From positions 54,189,889 to 54,253,888 of the forward strand of contig CANTUZ010000005.1 of NCBI GenBank assembly GCA_947846985.1: a stretch of 64,000 nucleotides of DNA, given 5' to 3'. The position numbers were made by a program, and so were the translations under genes. The notes beneath the pieces were generated by a model that worked only from the letters and a program-made list of their open reading frames with translations, was not told the DNA's origin and searched no databases. This document shows, piece after piece, positions 51,820-64,000 of the stretch (the stretch's first letter is position 1; every line of letters starts with the position of its first letter). This stretch comes from Fratercula arctica. Taxonomy: Eukaryota > Chordata > Aves > Charadriiformes > Alcidae.

Positions 51820-53343
51820 AGTTAGGAGGACTGTTTAAAGTACAGTATAACAGGACTTAGATAAAAAAAAAAAAACCACAAACAAACAAGGTTCATGCCA
51901 ACTAACCCCCCACACTATTTAGGATGAGCCTGTGTGGTTGCTTTTGAAGATGGGTTGCAACAGTCCGCTTACACTTGTGCTTATAGCATGTCAAGCGATT
52001 TCTATCCCAACCTTCAAATGATCAGATTTAGGTCTTTAATAGCATACACTGTCCAATATCAAACTCATATCAACTGCAGGGTAAAACACACAGATGTATA
52101 ACATGGAAACTAATATGAATTTTCTATCTCAAAGGATAAAAAAAACCCAACTATTTCAATGAGGTCACACTGGAAAAGAATTACGGCATTTAAAACGCAT
52201 TTAAAAACGCATCAGCAGCAGAAACTACTTTATAGTCAGCCACTACACATTTCAGATTCCCAATTCATAGGCTTTATCTAGTAACAAAGTGATCATTAAA
52301 CTATTCTGAAACACAGAGCAAGTTCAGTTCATTTTCTTTGCATCAAAACACTCCGTAGCACTTTACTGCTAACAATTACCTGAAACCCCTGAGAATCTAT
52401 AACCTTGTAACAATTAGTAAGAAGTTTTAGGCTAAGTTCAAAGACTAACTTAAACTTTTGTTTTTCATAATGCAGTTAAAACTACTTAAGACTTTCTAGA
52501 TGGTCTGATTTTATCTGCCGACTGATGTCTGGCCAGAAACAGAATTGTTAACATTAGTAATAATGTATTTTTGCTAAGAAACTTCACTCCTACTACAAAG
52601 AGCTATAACTTAAATCAGTGATTTATTTATTATTTTTTTTTTAAACAGCTAACTCAAAGCAATTTACCTTTGAAAATTCAGACTGCATGTTTTTACTGTT
52701 CCATCTCATTTACATTTGTTTTATACACATCAAGACTTGCAGGTCTTATACTTCGCCGTTACATTTTCATGACTGAAGTACCAAGCAAAGGCTAGAGTTT
52801 TTTAGAAGCTAGTATTTTAATTCTCGGCCTGACTACTATAAGAACGCTGCTTTCAAATACAAGAGCGGTCCGTTTCGCAGAATGAAAAATGACTGAGATA
52901 GAAAATATACGAACTTTTGAAAACTGTATTTCAGAAAAGCTTAATGTCTACCCCTTGTCACTAAGGCATTCATTTTATTTTTTTTCTTAAGAAAGCAAGA
53001 GCCGACATTTTTGTCTTGTTTTAGTGTGCATCTGTGAGGAAAGGAATAGGGTTTAAAAGCAGGAAATACAGTATTTATTTGTAATTTAATACATAAGACA
53101 CAGCATCAAGTTCAAACTATTGTGCTGGAAAACGTTAAAACATCTTGCTCTGCTTTCTCAAACTTCAAGCATAATTAACAGGGCAAAATTGCAGCAAACC
53201 TCTACTGATATTGGTGGGAATACGAGACCCACAGCTTTTTTTTTAAAAGGTAAATTAAGAGGTATTATAGTTACAGTGCAAAAAATTAAAATTTCAAGCA
53301 TAATATATAAACATAGCACCAAAACAGAAAAAAACAACGCATG

Positions 53344-53400
53344 CAAAGAAAAAAAAAAAAGACGGAAAAGCAAAGAAAAGAAAAAAAGAACTGAGGTATT
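53344..53400 (-). other. Pyrimidine-rich tract in DICER1 3' UTR
   Basis: The plus strand is almost pure A/G, so the transcript carries about 55 nt of U/C-rich sequence with repeated TTTTCTTT units. This composition favours PTB/hnRNP-type binding. It may also be simple sequence drift. Confidence 0.45.
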
Positions 53401-53721
53401 TAAGTGAAGAGTGCCTACAAAAATCTAATCAAAGAAGTATAGGCAAAGCCTAAAAAATAAAAGTATGATTTCCCCCCACCCCTAAGTAGACCAAAACACC
53501 AATGAGCTAGTTTTCTCTAAATTAAGGACCTAAATCACAGATGTATCAAAAGTACGGCAGTTATATCTCAAACATCAACTTTCATGTTATTTAACAGCAC
53601 AGCTTTGGTAGGTGAAATATGCATGCAACTCTGAAAAGTACAGTAAGAAATTTACGTGGAAATATCTCTAAGTGTAAAGGTGCTCTGTTTGTTAAATACG
53701 TAACCAATTGACTATAAAATC

Positions 53722-53729
53722 TGCAGCAT
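53722..53729 (-). promoter_or_regulatory. miR-103/107 8-mer seed match
   Basis: The transcript reads ATGCTGCA, about 1.07 kb after the stop codon, so it would also be kept in shorter 3' UTR isoforms that end beyond it. Confidence 0.55.
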
Positions 53730-54801
53730 ATTTTAGGTGTGATATGTCTAAGGTTATTTTGTTAGAGTGACAGTTTGCACTGTGCAATTATTCATTACTG
53801 TTTCCAGTATTGGAACTATCTAGCTTGCAGGTTTGTGTAAAATCGGAATTTTAGCCAAAGACCATAATTTGTTTATGGTATAAAAAAAACTGTAGACTAA
53901 CCACCTCCTCAGAATTGTTAAAAATAACCTAATTACATATATATGAATACAATTTCTATTATAATCCTGTAATAAGTCACAGCTATAGTAATGAGTTGTA
54001 CTGTAAATATAGAGCTGTATCATTGTAAAATGCATAACAAAATGAAGGGAATGTAAAACAGTTTGTTCCAAAAAAGATCGGAAATTAAAGACTATTCATG
54101 AGGGTTTATTTATTTTTAAGGCAAGAACCTTTTTTTATGCAAGACTGTGTGGCATAAGGAAATTGAAGTTTCATTCTACCAGTATGCCAGCCATTTCAAT
54201 TAAAATCTGTCCCTAACAAATAAGTGCAATAATGATTGGGAATGCCATCTTAATGTAAAAAGATGACATGGAGAGAAACAAAAAAGAAAAATAAAAATAA
54301 TAAAAAAAAAGAAGGAGAATACTGGCACACTTATTCTTTCTTATACCCAATCATCCAGTACAGTTTATCAACTGCTTTATGACTGGCACTAGTGCACAGA
54401 TTGAAGAATTTCAAGATTACTATATATAAATCTAGCAACTGCATTAGGCGTAAGCTCCCTGGCCCTCTAACACTAAGCAAAGCTGTACTGACAATAAAAG
54501 TAAACCAAAAAGACCTGACAACAATTATTCTGAACACTTGCTAAATGTCATCATTAAAGCACTCTCGTGATTAAACAAAGCAGAAGTGAGGAAAGAAGAC
54601 AAGATTGTGTTTGCGCAAAAAACTATAACTACAATTAGTTCCAAAATTTTATACATGTTAAATGTTTTGTTATCTATTCTGTTATCAAACAAACTTTAAA
54701 TTCTGTCTTCCAATTTGTTCCTCTCAACATCAACATTTTTAAAAATTTGCTTTATTTGTATGCGTTTATTTTCCCCCATTTTATTATTTTTAAGAGGAGT
54801 C

Positions 54802-61029
<6,228 letters not shown>

Positions 61030-62396
61030 CTATAAAAAAACCACAAAAAATACGATAGTGAAGAGGGAAATGAGAAACTTTTATTCCAGAACTGTCAGAA
61101 GAGTGAAATTTGTGTCTGCTAGTAATAACACTGATTTTTTAATTAATGTTCCTAATTACATTGTCTGATCAGATGCACAATACAACCTCAATTAACACTA
61201 GCATTCTAAGACTAGAATAATTGTTTTGGAATACAAATCCTTTATTACTAACCTATAATATCATACATTCTACATACAACACACGCTATGTTTCTTAGGA
61301 ACTCATGCTTATACTTGAATGTGATGCACATACAATTAATTTTAAAACCACTAAACATTATATACTTGCACACCAAAATAAACGAAAGAATTCTAAAGTC
61401 ACAAATTTAGAGAAGTACAAGGAACACTTTTGCATGTATCCTTTTCTCTAGTTGCTAAGTAAGGCTATTACAAATGTTTAATCAATGTAGTTTTGAAGAT
61501 TCTTTCTACATCCTTCTATGGCAAATAGTAAGGCATTTGCAGGGTTTACTCTAGTCACAATCACGATAGCCTCAGTTTTGGGACACACAAATGGAAAATG
61601 CATTCAATGAAGCAACTGTAAGAACTTCTTTACCCTAGTCCTTCAATAGTCACCACTTTAAGGAGCAAAATACATTTGTCTATGCTCTCAAACACAGCTG
61701 CAAATTAATTCAGTCTACTTGGCAAACTAGCAGAAAGTAAGTTTAGCGAATCAGTGTAGGTGATCAAAACCAAGAGTCGAATACCAGTTAGTTGGCAAGA
61801 AGCTAATGCTTATGTGGGTGACAGTCTTGACTACATGTGTTGGAGATTCAGTAAGTGATCTTGCTGCTTATTACATCTTAGATATAGGCCAATTTTTGCT
61901 TCTGTAACAATTAACGTGTGCTGTGGTTCTTAATTTTTAACAAATGTGAAATATCTCCAGTTTGTCATACATTTCATATTACCAGGATTTCAATATAGCT
62001 GGTCTAAAAATGGAAAAGCATAAAAAAATGGCACCCTTCTGTAATATAAGTTCTTGTTGGTTGGTTGTTTTTAAACTGAATATTAACAAATACATTAAAT
62101 CATGAAGTAGGATAACAACTCAATGCAAAGGCAACTAGTATTAATCCTATCCTTTAAAAAAGTACATATTTGTTTAAAGTTTTTGGTTTTTCAGGCTATA
62201 CTTATAGCTTTAACTAATTAAAGACAAGTAAAGTTGTCACCAATTTTCTAATACTTACATACATATCCACAACAGTAAAACTAATGATGTCTCATGTCTT
62301 TTCCCTGCTTATAATGAGCAAATTGGTACAGACTGATGTAAATTACAAATTGAACACAGATATGCCCAAGCTATACAATGCTGTACAATCTGCCAT

Positions 62397-62569
62397 GGCC
62401 CCAATCCAGGAAAGCACTTAAACATATTAGCTAAATGCACAAGTAGTCTTCCTAAGATCAAAAGGACTATTCACAGGCTCAACCCAGCATCACTGATGTC
62501 AGTGGGAATTCTGCCACTGAATTTGATAGGAGCAAGATCAGATTCAAAGTGCTTTTCTGGATCGGGTCC
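62397..62569. mobile_element. 173-bp element with terminal inverted repeats (MITE-like)
   Basis: The left arm 62397-62419 and the reverse complement of the right arm 62547-62569 agree at 20 of 23 positions (core ATCCAG.AAAGCACTT). The interior right half (62495-62542) repeats a TCAGTGGGAATTCTGCCACTGAATT motif family seen elsewhere in the window. I recognise the arms as resembling a common reptile/bird repeat starting GGCCC-ATCCAG-AAAGCACTTAA, but I cannot name the family. It is non-coding, so if it is a DNA transposon derivative it would have been mobilised in trans. Confidence 0.6.
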
Positions 62570-63600
62570 TGAAAGCCAACACCATTTTGAATCAAGTGAA
62601 ACAGCCTATATCTGCCCTCAATCTATGTCACATTGTAGGTCTCGGTCACTTAAATCTTGCGAATCTGTGAACCAGATGCTACCACTGGGAACCTCTCCCT
62701 TTGGGCCCAAGGCACCACTCTCTGGGGGTGCGGATGGGTGACAGCTGTAAGGTGCACCAGGCAGCACCTGAAACCACCTAAGGATCAAACAGATCACAAT
62801 GTTCCTTATCAGGATGGAGCAGGCTCAGTCAGGTTTAGTGATGAGCAGGAAAAAAAAAAAAGCAGCTACAGAAATTCATAGTTTAGACATTTTGCCAAAA
62901 GAATTTCTGCTGCTGTAATTACTCATCTCACATATACACAGCAGGGATTTCTCTATCTTTAACTGATCAGAAAGAGCAAAATTTGAGTTGAAATAGTTTT
63001 GGATACTAGTAGCAATGTAGTGGTCAAAATAAGACTAATTTAACCAGTCTCAACTAGAGCTAGCACTGATTTTTTCTTGTTACACACCACCTGTGGTATC
63101 TGTCACTGAAATAAAGACACATTCTCTGAACGAGACACGTCTATATGGACGATTCAAAACAGATTTCAAAACTGTTTTCAGAAAGATTTAACAAATGACG
63201 AATTTCATTTTTACTACAATTTCATTCACAGGTTTCTTAAAATTAATTTTAATTAGGACAGCTCTAGGACCTACTTTTACATTGTTTGCACATCGCTTCG
63301 TGTATAAAAAATAATAATAAAATTCTAAGTTATGGGAATGAAAAGTAGGTAAAGGAGCCAGGAAGCAATTTTGGTAGTTGATTTTTTTCGTTGTTAGACA
63401 GCATTTCAAAAATAAATCAACAATGAACCCAGAAGAACAAACCTTTTCTTAAAGAATAACTGATAGATTTTGAATGTTATGGCCACTTACAAGCTAAAGA
63501 TAAATACATGTAAGTGCTTTTTTTTTCCCCATGCTTTTTGGAAATCAGCTATTTGATCAAATGAACAAAAGGCCACCTTTCCCCTTAATAAAGCTTGATA

Positions 63601-63613
63601 ACACACACACACA
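63601..63613. repeat. AC dinucleotide repeat
   Basis: Six and a half AC units within the DICER1 intron. Confidence 0.85.
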
Positions 63614-64000
63614 AATCAACATTTGACTAGGATGTTTTAGAAATAACTTGTCATAATGATATGAGATTTCTAGCCCTACTCATAGACCATCAGCCCATGG
63701 ATGGAGAATGAAATTTATACCAGAAAGCAAAATGTCTACTTGGCACAAAGCCCACTTCTTGCATCACTGCCTGCATTCTGGTCTGAAATTGTGTGTTTTA
63801 CTCACAAATAAACAGTGACTAACAAAGTGGTAGAGGCCACTGAAGAGTTATGGAGAACTGAAAGCTTTTTAAAAGCAATGATTAGCTCCTGTCCCAAATG
63901 TGCTATTTTATTTTTAGAAAGGTATAGCAGTAAGTCTCTTTGAAATGAAGTCTTGGCAGAATACAGAACCACAATAATCAGGTTGTTTTATTCTGCAATA

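Larger units (their letters stand above)
50050..54801 (-). other. DICER1: Probable DICER1 3' untranslated region
   Basis: The sequence runs from the stop codon to just past the distal AATAAA at 50076-50071, about 4.75 kb. It is AT-rich throughout, contains no recognisable transposon, and is close to the length of the human DICER1 3' UTR (about 4 kb). It holds five miR-103/107 seed matches (plus-strand GCAGCAT at 50155, 50208, 51277, 51813 and 53723) and a let-7 7mer-A1 match at 51724-51730. It also has a pyrimidine-rich block in the transcript at 53344-53400 and several other AATAAA hexamers that could give shorter isoforms, e.g. near 54106, 50449 and 50229. The exact end is inferred. Confidence 0.75.
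61030..64000 (-). other. DICER1: DICER1 intron, incomplete at window edge
   Basis: At least 2.97 kb of intron. I looked for the upstream exon, which in human ends near WEKDEM, and did not find it. The stretch contains an inverted-repeat element (62397-62569), a short AC repeat (63601-63613) and otherwise AT-rich sequence. Confidence 0.8.

Noticed and set aside
62496..62741. 81-codon plus-strand frame
   Set aside because: It begins inside the inverted-repeat element and runs antisense to DICER1 in an intron; repeat-derived and not coding.
61030..64000. Search for the next upstream DICER1 exon
   Set aside because: No minus-strand segment encoding the expected residues before [10 protein letters not shown] was seen, so the interval is treated as intron.

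Overview
The window looks like bird nuclear DNA. The evidence is intron-split vertebrate coding sequence, four CR1 LINE fragments whose 3' ends carry the avian ATTCTATG-type tail, overall low repeat density, and worn fossils of older amniote repeats (L3/CR1-like and MIR-like). No prokaryotic, plasmid or viral gene was recognised.

One protein-coding gene is recognisable: DICER1, on the minus strand at the right end. Five coding exons (61029-60147, 58139-57871, 55591-55429, 55336-55261, 54967-54802) join in phase to give 518 residues plus stop, about human Dicer residues 1405-1922. They carry the end of RNase IIIa, all of RNase IIIb, and the C-terminal dsRNA-binding domain. All splice sites are GT/AG. 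The rest of DICER1 lies upstream, beyond the right edge; 61030-64000 is intron. The 3' UTR probably runs from 54801 to a polyadenylation signal at 50071-50076, a length (about 4.7 kb) like that of mammalian DICER1. It holds five miR-103/107 seed matches, and a let-7 8-mer match lies in the coding sequence. Both suggest that Dicer is regulated by its own microRNA products.

Positions 1 to about 50,050 hold no gene I can support and appear to be intergenic DNA downstream of DICER1. In human the next gene in that direction is GSC (goosecoid), so this may be the GSC-DICER1 gene desert; that rests on remembered synteny because GSC is not in the window. The desert contains CR1 copies at 8123-8467 (+), 22334-22841 (+), 44407-44530 (+) and 45391-45600 (-). 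Older L3/CR1-like fossils lie at 22084-22310 and 34698-35036, and MIR-like SINEs at 13005-13122 and 39386-39575. There is also a dispersed family of short quasi-palindromic units with a TTCAATGGG-type core. Several AT-rich, motif-dense stretches (notably 10300-10830 and 40860-42180) look like conserved noncoding elements, but only an alignment could establish that.

I found no undescribed multi-gene system. The observations most worth following are the microRNA feedback sites in DICER1, the palindromic repeat family including a 173-bp terminal-inverted-repeat element in a DICER1 intron, two near-perfect hairpins, and a GATA-core cluster beside a small CpG-rich patch.
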